Source: a virus. Taken from it: a stretch of 64,000 nt of DNA. Below are positions 6,799 through 13,312 of the stretch, piece after piece. Below the pieces are notes generated by a model. That model searched no databases. It was not told the origin of the DNA and saw only the letters and a list, made by a program, of their open reading frames with translations. The position numbers were made by a program, and so were the translations under genes. The DNA lies in the IMG/VR virus record IMGVR_UViG_3300030419_007436, positions 99,760 through 163,759 of that record. One strand, written 5' to 3'. Positions within the stretch are counted from its first letter, which is position 1; every line of letters starts with the position of its first letter.

Positions 6799-6860
6799 TG
6801 ATTGCCTCAAAAATAAAAATATTCTCACGTGTGTGTCTACAAAAATAAAAATAAATAAAA

Positions 6861-6976
6861 TATAGGCTGCGTGCGCTGTCTTCACCGTCGCTCGCTAGAC
6901 TCCTTTCCACTGGCTCTTGGCCTATCCTTCAGGAGAGTCATTGAAGGTCTGTGTTATCATGTAAACACAGCCTATA
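6861..6976 (-). ncRNA. Candidate structured RNA or cis-regulatory leader
   Basis: A GC-richer island in very AT-rich DNA is closed by a perfect 9-bp stem: TATAGGCTG (minus-strand 5' arm at 6968-6976) with CAGCCTATA (6861-6869). Inside, on the minus strand, are GTGTT/AACAC, CCTTCA/TGAAGG and GGC/GCC hairpins. The loop of the CCTTCA hairpin contains GACTC, which can pair with a downstream GAGTC as a pseudoknot. A strong promoter lies 65-90 bases upstream (7041-7069) and T-rich DNA follows. It is either a free small RNA or the leader of the GDLV array. I recognise no known family. Confidence 0.5.
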
Positions 6977-7040
6977 AAAAAAAATATTACTTACGTCGTC
7001 ACATCATCTTAGCACCTCCAAAAAAATACTCACTGTTGTT

Positions 7041-7069
7041 ATTAGAACAAAAAAAAATAATCTTGTCAA
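7041..7069 (-). promoter_or_regulatory. Sigma70-type promoter for the structured RNA
   Basis: TTGACA at 7064-7069, 17 bp spacer, TCTAAT at 7041-7046 with an extended TGT before it. The first feature downstream is the structured RNA at 6861-6976. Confidence 0.6.
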
Positions 7070-7102
7070 CAAAAAAAAATAAAAATACTTCAAATAAAAA
7101 TA

Positions 7103-7309
7103 TTAAACTCTTGAAACTAATTTTAATTCGGACGCGGGAGTCCAATCGACGCCATAGTGACCATCTTGGCTGCTGAACCAGCATACCTTCACTTGACCTA
7201 GTTTCCTATTATCATCCTTTTCTATTATAACCCCCAACCACAAGGGCATTTGTGCCGAAGTATTTTTTGAATAGGTGGGCACCCATGAAACAATATCTCC
7301 TAACTCCAT
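7103..7309 (-). CDS. GDLV-family small protein, divergent member (68 aa)
   Basis: Begins MELGDIVSWVPTY, carries LGVIIEKDD in place of GIVTEVD, and ends ELKLVSRV, so it is a longer and more diverged family member. It stands alone rather than nested. No ribosome site is visible before the ATG; the leader is almost pure A/T. Its stop is about 35 bases upstream of the promoter for the structured RNA. Function unknown. Confidence 0.65.
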   Translation of the reverse strand: MELGDIVSWVPTYSKNTSAQMPLWLGVIIEKDDNRKLGQVKVCWFSSQDGHYGVDWTPASELKLVSRV

Positions 7310-7328
7310 GAAATAAATATATATTTAA

Positions 7329-7925
7329 TCAAAAAATATCTTCATATGAAACAACGTTGACCAAATCAGCCATGTTGCTTGTATATTTTCCAACCAAGTC
7401 GGTGCGATTTCTTTCCTGAGCCTCTGCAATGTCCCATTTCAGTTGTTTGAAGGCCAGTTCGGCATTAATTAGATATTCAAATGTAGTTGTAATTGTGTTG
7501 ATTATTGCCGTAGTTATGGAGCGTGATTGTGAAGAAAAATATATTCTCTTTTTCTGTCGATTGATAAGGGCTACTTTTATTTCAACCGGTGCATCAGTGG
7601 GTCTTACCTTAAAGCTGCTAAACTTCACCTCCATTGAAAAGTCTTCAAACTGAAGGTGTCTTAAAGAAAAAAAATCTTTACAAAAAACAGATAACATAGA
7701 ATTAAAAAGAGCATCTACCATTCCAACTCCAGACCCCTCAATCTGTAAGTTGCCCCAATTATTAGAGAAAGCTAACATACACACCACAGTTGTTGTGTCT
7801 TTCTCTGCGCTCTCTGAAAGAGTAAAATCTTCAACTGACAATTTTATATATTTTTCACCCAGAGTCTCACAAACAATCTTGTGGCACTTCTTTTGAAAAA
7901 GTTCTTGAGGAAATGAATTTATCAT
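7329..7925 (-). CDS. Protein resembling the LeuA allosteric (dimerisation) domain
   Basis: 198 residues. The central part, IEGSGVGMVDALFNSM followed by a strand-rich stretch with TDAPVEIKVAL and SITTAIINTITTTFEYLIN, follows the layout of the regulatory domain of 2-isopropylmalate synthase (GxGPVDAxxxAL, then GxDAxxxVxV, then SxDxxxAxxxAxxxxLN). The catalytic barrel is absent. If the resemblance is real this is a stand-alone small-molecule-sensing or dimerising domain. The start overlaps the PAP2 gene by 59 bases and has no clear ribosome site, so the true start could be internal. Confidence 0.45.
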   Translation of the reverse strand: MINSFPQELFQKKCHKIVCETLGEKYIKLSVEDFTLSESAEKDTTTVVCMLAFSNNWGNLQIEGSGVGMVDALFNSMLSVFCKDFFSLRHLQFEDFSMEVKFSSFKVRPTDAPVEIKVALINRQKKRIYFSSQSRSITTAIINTITTTFEYLINAELAFKQLKWDIAEAQERNRTDLVGKYTSNMADLVNVVSYEDIF

Positions 7926-8556
7926 CTGTATTAATTAGTTTATTGGGACGCCCTACCACATATAATTTATAAACTAAGTAATAAATTAATGCTGCTAACA
8001 TCATACCAGAAAACACATCTACTATAAAGTGTTGTTTCAGAGTAAGGGTAGAAATAGACACCAGAGTGGCCCAAACTATGTAGGCATACTTCATTAAAGG
8101 ATTTTTTCGTATATACTCTGAAAGTGATACAAAAAATACTAGCAGCCAAGCAAATGTCACGTGCCCAGACGGGAAGGTGTTGTGGGGTCCGTCAATAGCA
8201 TGTGTAAGGTTTACGAGCCACCCTGATGTCGTAGAGGTATCTGCAATTGCTTCACGAGGATAAAAAGATGGGAATAGTACATAAAATAAGCACATTATCG
8301 CCCCTGAAGATATTATTGCAAATATCAGCCCCAAAAATACATTCCTTTTTTTAAACAAAAGGGTGCCTGTAAAAAAGATGACTGGAATTATGGTGTGATA
8401 TATCCAAATGAATTGGGGAATAAAAGGAATTTGAGTATCCACACTTGTCAACAAATCGTACTGACTTGCCCCGATTAATGATTGAATCAAAAAATATAAT
8501 GCCATATAAGGAAAAAACGCGAAAAAAAGATACCGAGCTTTAACCTTTGTTGACAT
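7867..8556 (-). CDS. PAP2-family membrane phosphatase
   Basis: About six hydrophobic segments. NTFPSGHVTFA near residue 126 is the PSGH active-site motif of type 2 phosphatidic acid phosphatases, and STLTLKQHFIVDV matches the following SxxxxxxHxxxD motif. The first PAP2 motif (KxxxxxxRP) is not obvious. Members dephosphorylate lipid phosphates or transfer lipid head groups at the membrane. It lies one gene from a fatty-acid hydroxylase-like protein. A strong GGAGG site precedes the ATG. Confidence 0.8.
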   Translation of the reverse strand: MSTKVKARYLFFAFFPYMALYFLIQSLIGASQYDLLTSVDTQIPFIPQFIWIYHTIIPVIFFTGTLLFKKRNVFLGLIFAIISSGAIMCLFYVLFPSFYPREAIADTSTTSGWLVNLTHAIDGPHNTFPSGHVTFAWLLVFFVSLSEYIRKNPLMKYAYIVWATLVSISTLTLKQHFIVDVFSGMMLAALIYYLVYKLYVVGRPNKLINTDDKFISSRTFSKEVPQDCL

Positions 8557-8688
8557 TCAGGCAGTCCTCCACATGCACTTATCCATTTAAAGAAAGTAAA
8601 AACAAAATTTAGGGGAAAGCGTGAAAAAAAATTCGCGCCTCTATAAATACATATAATTACAAAACAAAAAAAGAAAAAAATGTGTGAA

Positions 8689-8934
8689 TTATTTGAAAAC
8701 TTTTTCTCTTGCAGTTTTAAAAAGCTGGGGTAAAAAGGACTTTTTTAGTTGAAGGAGCCTTTCAAACTTGGCTTTCTCGCGGGCACTGGTGTAGAGCGCA
8801 GTTGGTTTGCGAATTTCACCATCTATCACCTGATCGTTAAAATCATAGAACTTTGATTTGACGTTTTTTTTAGGGGGCGCTGCGCTCGCCGTCAGCGAAA
8901 AAATAAAAATAGTTAGAGCTAAAAATAATTTCAT
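8689..8934 (-). CDS. Small secreted protein (81 aa)
   Basis: An N-terminal signal peptide (MKLFLALTIFIFSLTASAA) with an Ala-x-Ala cleavage site leaves a mature basic protein of about 62 residues. The mature part (YDFNDQVIDGEIRKPTALY, then ARE-K-rich helix) is vaguely like small periplasmic proteins of gliding delta-proteobacteria, but I would not rely on that. It overlaps the fatty-acid hydroxylase gene by 4 bases, so the two are translationally coupled. Function unknown. Confidence 0.65.
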   Translation of the reverse strand: MKLFLALTIFIFSLTASAAPPKKNVKSKFYDFNDQVIDGEIRKPTALYTSAREKAKFERLLQLKKSFLPQLFKTAREKVFK

Positions 8935-9404
8935 TTGGTTCTCCTAGTATTAAATAGTTTGTCCGGCCACTCAACGGTCACTCCATAGTTTGCGTCCTGA
9001 TTTTTTCCAGTGTGATGTTCGTAGTGCCAAGGAATATTTTTTTTAGCCCAAGCAACATCCAAGTGGGCGCGCCTATGATAATAAAAATATCTACCCGTAT
9101 AAAACAATAAACCAATGAAGAAATATGGAGCAACAAAAAAGAACGGTACATGAGCAGCCACAAGGAGTGTCAAAAATAATATCTCTTTTTTTACGCTGGG
9201 AGGGGGAGGAAATTTCCTATAATCTTCATCAAAATTATCATTTTTTCTGCATGTCTTGTGGTGAGAGTGCCAGTGGAAAGAAAAAATACTTTTTTTATTC
9301 TTTCCGAGGCCGTGCAAAATATATTTGTGTAAGAACCATTCCAAAAGGCCACTATAAATATATGCAACCATAAATGAAATAAAAATAAAGGAAAATTCAG
9401 GCAC
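8931..9404 (-). CDS. Fatty-acid hydroxylase / sterol desaturase superfamily protein
   Basis: Histidine boxes typical of the membrane di-iron superfamily are visible: HKYILH near 26-31, HWHSHH near 44-49, YYHRRAHLD in the middle, and WHYEHH followed by NYGVTVEWPDKLFNTR near the C-terminus. There are two or three hydrophobic segments. Known members hydroxylate fatty acids, sterols or carotenoids. The start is a GTG at 9404 without a ribosome site, right behind an AACTATTTATT element at 9407-9417, so the message may be nearly leaderless or the start may be further in. Confidence 0.75.
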   Translation of the reverse strand: MPEFSFIFISFMVAYIYSGLLEWFLHKYILHGLGKNKKSIFSFHWHSHHKTCRKNDNFDEDYRKFPPPPSVKKEILFLTLLVAAHVPFFFVAPYFFIGLLFYTGRYFYYHRRAHLDVAWAKKNIPWHYEHHTGKNQDANYGVTVEWPDKLFNTRRTK

Positions 9405-9406
9405 GC

Positions 9407-9417
9407 AATAAATAGTT
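9407..9417 (-). promoter_or_regulatory. Late-promoter-like element
   Basis: AACTATTTATT on the minus strand, directly before the fatty-acid hydroxylase start. Same motif as before several virion genes. Confidence 0.4.
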
Positions 9418-9427
9418 TTTTAAAAAA

Positions 9428-9745
9428 TTAATGCAATGATAACGAACAGTTTTCTTTCAATAGGTCTTCCTTCATCACTACCAAACTTTGAAACAAAACC
9501 GTGAAAGAGAGGGCTTCTTTCTCTGGAATTATGTAGGATTTAGTTTTTTTATCAAAAAGCCTCTCATCCATCATATCATTCAGAACATTTTCAAAGTGGC
9601 GGAGGCCAGCAAAGTACTCACACAAGATTGCTTTAGCCAAACTATTAATGTCTTTGAGATCCCCCTCAAAAAGCAATTGGGAAACAATCTTTCTGTCTCG
9701 CTCTATTTTAAAAATGTATCTTAGACAAGCATCTTCATCTAACAC
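9428..9745 (-). CDS. Hypothetical protein (about 105 aa)
   Basis: A helical, charged protein with blocks DEDACLRYIFKIERDRK and LAKAILCEYFAGLRHFENVL. I place the start at the GTG at 9745, just after the upstream stop and behind an AAGAAGAAGA purine run; a longer TTG version to 9808 would overlap the upstream gene by 58 bases. Function unknown. Confidence 0.5.
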   Translation of the reverse strand: MLDEDACLRYIFKIERDRKIVSQLLFEGDLKDINSLAKAILCEYFAGLRHFENVLNDMMDERLFDKKTKSYIIPEKEALSFTVLFQSLVVMKEDLLKENCSLSLH

Positions 9746-9750
9746 ATAAA

Positions 9751-10191
9751 TTATTTTCTTCTTCTTCTCTTGCAAGAATAATATACCTCTTTCTTGCCCT
9801 CTCTCCAAAATTTAGGGCTTTTTCTATCTTCTGTTACAAGCAACGCTTGAATTTGTTTCTGGCCATCTTTTTCTCTTATTTTAAAACTATAGGGCTTCGG
9901 TCTAAAAGACCCGTAAAGGGGCTTTCTGCGGCGCTTCTTGCCATATCTGCTCTTGGGCCTAGAATTAAGGAATCTGATGCAAGCAGCTACTATTTCTGCA
10001 AGTTCTAGGCCCTCCTTCTCCCACGCCTCGTAATCTACATCAAGATTTACGACCACAACCCAACAATCACGACCATATCCTTTGATGGGATAGTAACACG
10101 TCATGTATTGACCATACCTGTATTCAGATTCGTCAGTTGGGAACAGCGTCGATCTTTTCATTGGTATCAGTTTGCACGGAATTGTTTTCAT
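9751..10191 (-). CDS. Basic hypothetical protein (146 aa)
   Basis: The N-terminal half is mixed (YRYGQYMTCYYPIKGYGRD, then WVVVVNLDVDYEAW). The C-terminal half is strongly basic (RPKSRYGKKRRRKPLYG, SCKRRRRK), suggesting nucleic-acid or phosphate contacts. The ATG at 10191 overlaps the glutaredoxin gene by 59 bases; an internal ATG at 10161 is an alternative. Function unknown. Confidence 0.55.
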   Translation of the reverse strand: MKTIPCKLIPMKRSTLFPTDESEYRYGQYMTCYYPIKGYGRDCWVVVVNLDVDYEAWEKEGLELAEIVAACIRFLNSRPKSRYGKKRRRKPLYGSFRPKPYSFKIREKDGQKQIQALLVTEDRKSPKFWREGKKEVYYSCKRRRRK

Positions 10192-10453
10192 CTAAATCAC
10201 CTAAATGTTTTTCCAGATCGGTGTATCCACCAATCAAAGTAAAGCTCCCACGGGAAGTAATTTCAAACACAATGGGAACAGTGTCCCAACTGTGCTTTTC
10301 TTTCACTCTACCTAACTCTTCAAGATTTCCATCCATTACAAAGATATGATAAGGTAAAGATTTTTCAATTAATATTTCTTCAGCCTTTTTGCACCACGGA
10401 CAAGACGATTTTATCCAAAGCACATAGTGTTGTTCAGCCGAGGAGAAGTTCAT
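10133..10453 (-). CDS. Glutaredoxin
   Basis: CPWC at residues 18-21 is the dithiol active site, TVPIVFE supplies the cis-proline, and GGYTDLEKHL is the C-terminal GG-x-[TD]-D-L element of glutaredoxins. 106 residues, slightly longer than usual owing to an acidic, Asn/Thr-rich tail. Phage glutaredoxins commonly support ribonucleotide reductase; a class II reductase is encoded at 28809-30665. A strong AAGGGGGA site precedes the ATG. Confidence 0.9.
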   Translation of the reverse strand: MNFSSAEQHYVLWIKSSCPWCKKAEEILIEKSLPYHIFVMDGNLEELGRVKEKHSWDTVPIVFEITSRGSFTLIGGYTDLEKHLGDLDENNSVQTDTNEKIDAVPN

Positions 10454-10712
10454 TTTTATTCCCCCTTATTTTTTCTTGAATCGAAGAGGGGTCGCCCACC
10501 ACAATGAGTTCTGCGCCAGCTTGCCCCTTGTCAAGTACGACGCGAGTAAACCGATGAGAATCATCGAGACCAACGGGCATTGTCCCTTCGTTAAGTTTTC
10601 TCTTAACACTATCATCTTCACGTAGCGAAACCACGTGTTTAGGATTTACGAATACTTCCCTTAGTGTGTAGTTTTGAGTTGAACTTCTAAATACTTCTAC
10701 TAGTCTAACCAT
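10434..10712 (-). CDS. Conserved small phage protein (92 aa)
   Basis: Begins MVRLVEVFRSS, has LREVFVNPKHVVSLRED and RFTRVVLDKG, and ends in a charged helix. The strand pattern is vaguely like FlbD-type small proteins (strand, IxTIxE turn, strand), which is a weak inference. It overlaps both neighbours by 13-20 bases, indicating a tightly coupled operon. Function unknown. Confidence 0.6.
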   Translation of the reverse strand: MVRLVEVFRSSTQNYTLREVFVNPKHVVSLREDDSVKRKLNEGTMPVGLDDSHRFTRVVLDKGQAGAELIVVGDPSSIQEKIRGNKNELLLG

Positions 10713-10966
10713 TTTTCCTCCTGATAAGGCAATACATCATGCCGATTAATGTAAAACTTTTCGCCTCGATATAGAACCGGAAGCCACTCTTCCCGATCAT
10801 TTTCACAGTTTTCCAACAGCAACAGATTTTTTGGCGTAGTTAAATTTATGAAGCGCACGGGAGATGGACCAACATATGTTTGATTGGGGTTGACTTCCTG
10901 TACGCTTTCATCAAAATCCATCAAAGTTACGTGTGCTGGAACATAAACCAAATCACCCGCCTTCAT
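10700..10966 (-). CDS. GDLV-family-like protein (88 aa)
   Basis: Begins MKAGDLVYVPAHVTLMDF, sharing the GDLV start of the paralogue family, but it is longer and ends HDVLPYQEEKWLD rather than in ISASR. Likely a distant relative with an SH3-like barrel (inference). It overlaps its neighbours by about 13 bases on each side. Confidence 0.6.
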   Translation of the reverse strand: MKAGDLVYVPAHVTLMDFDESVQEVNPNQTYVGPSPVRFINLTTPKNLLLLENCENDREEWLPVLYRGEKFYINRHDVLPYQEEKWLD

Positions 10967-11336
10967 TTGTTTGTCCTTCCTGATGCATTTTTATAAATTC
11001 TTCCCAGGCACGTTGAGCGGCCTCATCAGACCCAAGATCGCCCTGTGGTGGTTGATGCTCTGTCAAAATTCCCTGTTGAGCCTGAAGTCGGGCTTGTTGA
11101 TAACCATTTAAAATATTTTGGCAATCGTACAGAGAAAAGGCCGCGGCAGACAGATTTTTTCTACATTCTTCAATTGCCTCGGATGCCTTTTTTTCATCTT
11201 CTTTTTGTAAGAGTTTTTGTACATCAGGAAATTTTTTATTAAGATTCTCAATATTTTCCTCTGTTTTTAATAAAAGTTCTTCAATCAACCCCCTCACTTC
11301 TGATAGGTCGACTGAATAAGTTACATTAACGCGCAT
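10953..11336 (-). CDS. Coiled-coil hypothetical protein (127 aa)
   Basis: Mostly predicted helix: LSEVRGLIEELLLKTEENIE, KLLQKEDEKKASEAIEE, with a Gln-rich, less ordered C-terminus. It is the first gene after the promoter at 11360-11387. It may scaffold or multimerise, but no function can be assigned. Confidence 0.6.
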   Translation of the reverse strand: MRVNVTYSVDLSEVRGLIEELLLKTEENIENLNKKFPDVQKLLQKEDEKKASEAIEECRKNLSAAAFSLYDCQNILNGYQQARLQAQQGILTEHQPPQGDLGSDEAAQRAWEEFIKMHQEGQTNEGG

Positions 11337-11359
11337 GAACGCCTCCTTCTATAAACTTA

Positions 11360-11387
11360 ATTATAACATGTTTAAACTATTTGTCAA
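11360..11387 (-). promoter_or_regulatory. Sigma70-type promoter
   Basis: TTGACA at 11382-11387, 16 bp spacer, TATAAT at 11360-11365 with extended TGT. It drives the 10.4-11.3 kb operon including glutaredoxin. Confidence 0.75.
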
Positions 11388-11392
11388 GAAAA

Positions 11393-11659
11393 TTAAAGTA
11401 GAATTTTATAAACGGTGGCGCAGGTGAGAGTGACTACGCTTGTTATTATAATCCAAATAAGGCGAGAGGAGGTTTCCTTCCAAGACTCTAGCTCACGAAG
11501 TCGAGCGTATAATCCCTGATCCGGGTTATATACGGCTTCCTTGATTTTTACAATATCGTCAGCCATTTCGTCCTGTTTATCTTTGACGGTATCTAATTTT
11601 TGCATTAGTTGATCAAACTTTCCGTTCATTTCTGCAAAAGCTACAGCATCGTCGCTCAT
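11393..11659 (-). CDS. Holin-accessory-like protein (coiled coil plus C-terminal membrane helix)
   Basis: 88 residues. An N-terminal coiled coil (MNGKFDQLMQKLDTVKDKQ, DDIVKIKEAV) is followed by a linker and a C-terminal membrane helix (LIWIIITSVVTLTCATVYKI). This layout matches XhlA-type haemolysin/holin accessory proteins of phages. The lysis enzymes lie 7-10 kb away, so the assignment rests on architecture only. It directly follows the groEL gene. Confidence 0.5.
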   Translation of the reverse strand: MSDDAVAFAEMNGKFDQLMQKLDTVKDKQDEMADDIVKIKEAVYNPDQGLYARLRELESWKETSSRLIWIIITSVVTLTCATVYKILL

Positions 11660-11683
11660 GAAAGTTTCCCCCTGTTAACATAA

Positions 11684-13258
11684 CTAGTTAGCACATTCGA
11701 TAATGGCATGATTAGTTGTGATTAAAGTGGACGCAACAGACGTTGCATTTTGTAGCGCACATCTTGTAACTTTTACTGGGTCAATAATCCCACTTTCCAC
11801 CAAATTTACCAGCTTCCCGGTATTAAAATCAATTCCCTTGTTTTCTTTTGACTTTTCCACCAAAGATAATAAAATATCAGGAGAATAGCCAGCGTTCTTT
11901 GCCATCTGTCTGAAAGGTTCTTTTACTGCCTCGCAAACTATCTGAACTCCCAGCTTTTGATCGTCATTATCTGTCGCGACTTTTAAATTTTTAGTAGCGC
12001 GTATAAGAGCCACACCTCCTCCTGAAACAACGCCCTCAAGCTGCGCGGCAGTTACCGCTTCGAGAGCATCTTCAATGCGGTGTTTTTTTTCTATCATTTC
12101 TACCTCGCTGGAGGCTCCCACTCGGATTATTGCAATACCGCTAGCAAGTCGAGTTATTCTTTCTTGTGCTTTCTCACATTCTTGCAAACTTTCCGTTTCT
12201 TTTATCTGAGCTTTTAGCAAATCAATTCTTTTTTCCACCTCATCGATGTCCCCGTTTCCACCTACTACAGTTGTAAGATTTTTAGAACTTTCAATTGATT
12301 TGGCGCGGCCAAAATGATTGAGTTTTATATCTTTTAATCTCAAATTGTTTTGTCTTGTAATGAAAGTCGCACCGACAGAAAGCGCCAAATCATTAAGAAT
12401 GCTTCGCCTTTCCTCTCCATATCTAGGCGCCTTAATCCCGGCGACGCGAAGAGTACCACGCATTGCATTCATAATTAACGCAGCAAGAGCCTGGCCTTCT
12501 ATATTTTCAGCCACGATAATAAAAGGGCGACTCTCGCGCGCCGCTATTTCTAGCGCAGGCATCATGTCCTCTACATTGTCAATGCTCTCGTCTGTGACCA
12601 TAATGAGGGGATCCTCGTAGCGCACGACACCTCTCTTTTCGTCAGTTACAAAGGCGCTAGCTAAATATCCAGAATCAAAGCGAAATCCCTCCACCAAGTC
12701 TAGACTAGTTTCAATTGATCGTGCCTCTTCGATTGTGATCGCTCCATCCTTGCCTGCAAGATCCACAGCTTTAGCAATTAAATTACCGATAAGGCTGTCA
12801 TTGTTAGCTGATATTTTTGCAATGTGGGCTATTTCCTCCTGAGACATTATGGGTTGTGCCAAAGACTTTAAATTCTCTACAATCTGCTTCAAAGCCTTAT
12901 CCATCCCTCTTTTTAGTTCTACTGGGGGCGCCCCGGCCATCAAATATTTTTGAGCCTGTGTTAAAATTGCGCGTGTTAAAACGGTAGATGTAGTGGTGCC
13001 GTCACCGGCCTCACTGTTAGTCCTTGATGCAGCCTGCTTGATAATTTCTGCACCTACATTTTCAAAAGGATCCTTTAGTTCCACAAATTTAGCTACCGTT
13101 ACTCCGTCTTTTGTAATTATTGGATTTTGCCCAGGTTGGTGTAGGATAACATTTCTTCCGCGCGGTCCAAGTGTAGAAGCCACGTTATCAGCCAGCGTAG
13201 CTGCTCCATTTAGAATTTTTTGTTGAAGATTTGTTCCCGATTCATACTGTCGCGACAT
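11684..13258 (-). CDS. groEL: Phage GroEL chaperonin
   Basis: 524 residues, close to the full bacterial length. It has TLGPRGRNV at 29-37, the ATP-site GDGTTT at 85-90, RIEDALEAVTAAQ with GVVSGGGVALIRA, and GIIDPVKVTR near the end. The C-terminal GGM repeats of bacterial GroEL are missing. Phage chaperonins fold capsid and other virion proteins, and a GroES-like partner is encoded 15 kb away (28229-28510) rather than next door. A TTGACA promoter precedes it. Confidence 0.95.
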   Translation of the reverse strand: MSRQYESGTNLQQKILNGAATLADNVASTLGPRGRNVILHQPGQNPIITKDGVTVAKFVELKDPFENVGAEIIKQAASRTNSEAGDGTTTSTVLTRAILTQAQKYLMAGAPPVELKRGMDKALKQIVENLKSLAQPIMSQEEIAHIAKISANNDSLIGNLIAKAVDLAGKDGAITIEEARSIETSLDLVEGFRFDSGYLASAFVTDEKRGVVRYEDPLIMVTDESIDNVEDMMPALEIAARESRPFIIVAENIEGQALAALIMNAMRGTLRVAGIKAPRYGEERRSILNDLALSVGATFITRQNNLRLKDIKLNHFGRAKSIESSKNLTTVVGGNGDIDEVEKRIDLLKAQIKETESLQECEKAQERITRLASGIAIIRVGASSEVEMIEKKHRIEDALEAVTAAQLEGVVSGGGVALIRATKNLKVATDNDDQKLGVQIVCEAVKEPFRQMAKNAGYSPDILLSLVEKSKENKGIDFNTGKLVNLVESGIIDPVKVTRCALQNATSVASTLITTNHAIIECAN

Positions 13259-13282
13259 AAGCCCTCCATGACTTGTCTTTAA

Positions 13283-13311
13283 AATATATTATATTATACA
13301 ATGATTGTCAA
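13283..13311 (-). promoter_or_regulatory. Sigma70-type promoter for groEL
   Basis: TTGACA at 13306-13311, 17 bp spacer, TATATT at 13283-13288. Two overlapping TATAAT sequences lie in the spacer at shorter distances, so the exact -10 is uncertain. Confidence 0.55.
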
Positions 13312-13312
13312 G

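Larger units (their letters stand above)
6799..7102. other. 304-base interval without a protein gene
   Basis: It contains the structured RNA (6861-6976), the promoter at 7041-7069 and long A/T runs. No ORF with a plausible start and ribosome site is visible on either strand. Confidence 0.6.

Noticed and set aside
6871-7176. Plus-strand 101-codon ORF
   Set aside because: It covers the structured RNA and A/T runs, has no ribosome site, and every supported gene in the window is on the minus strand.
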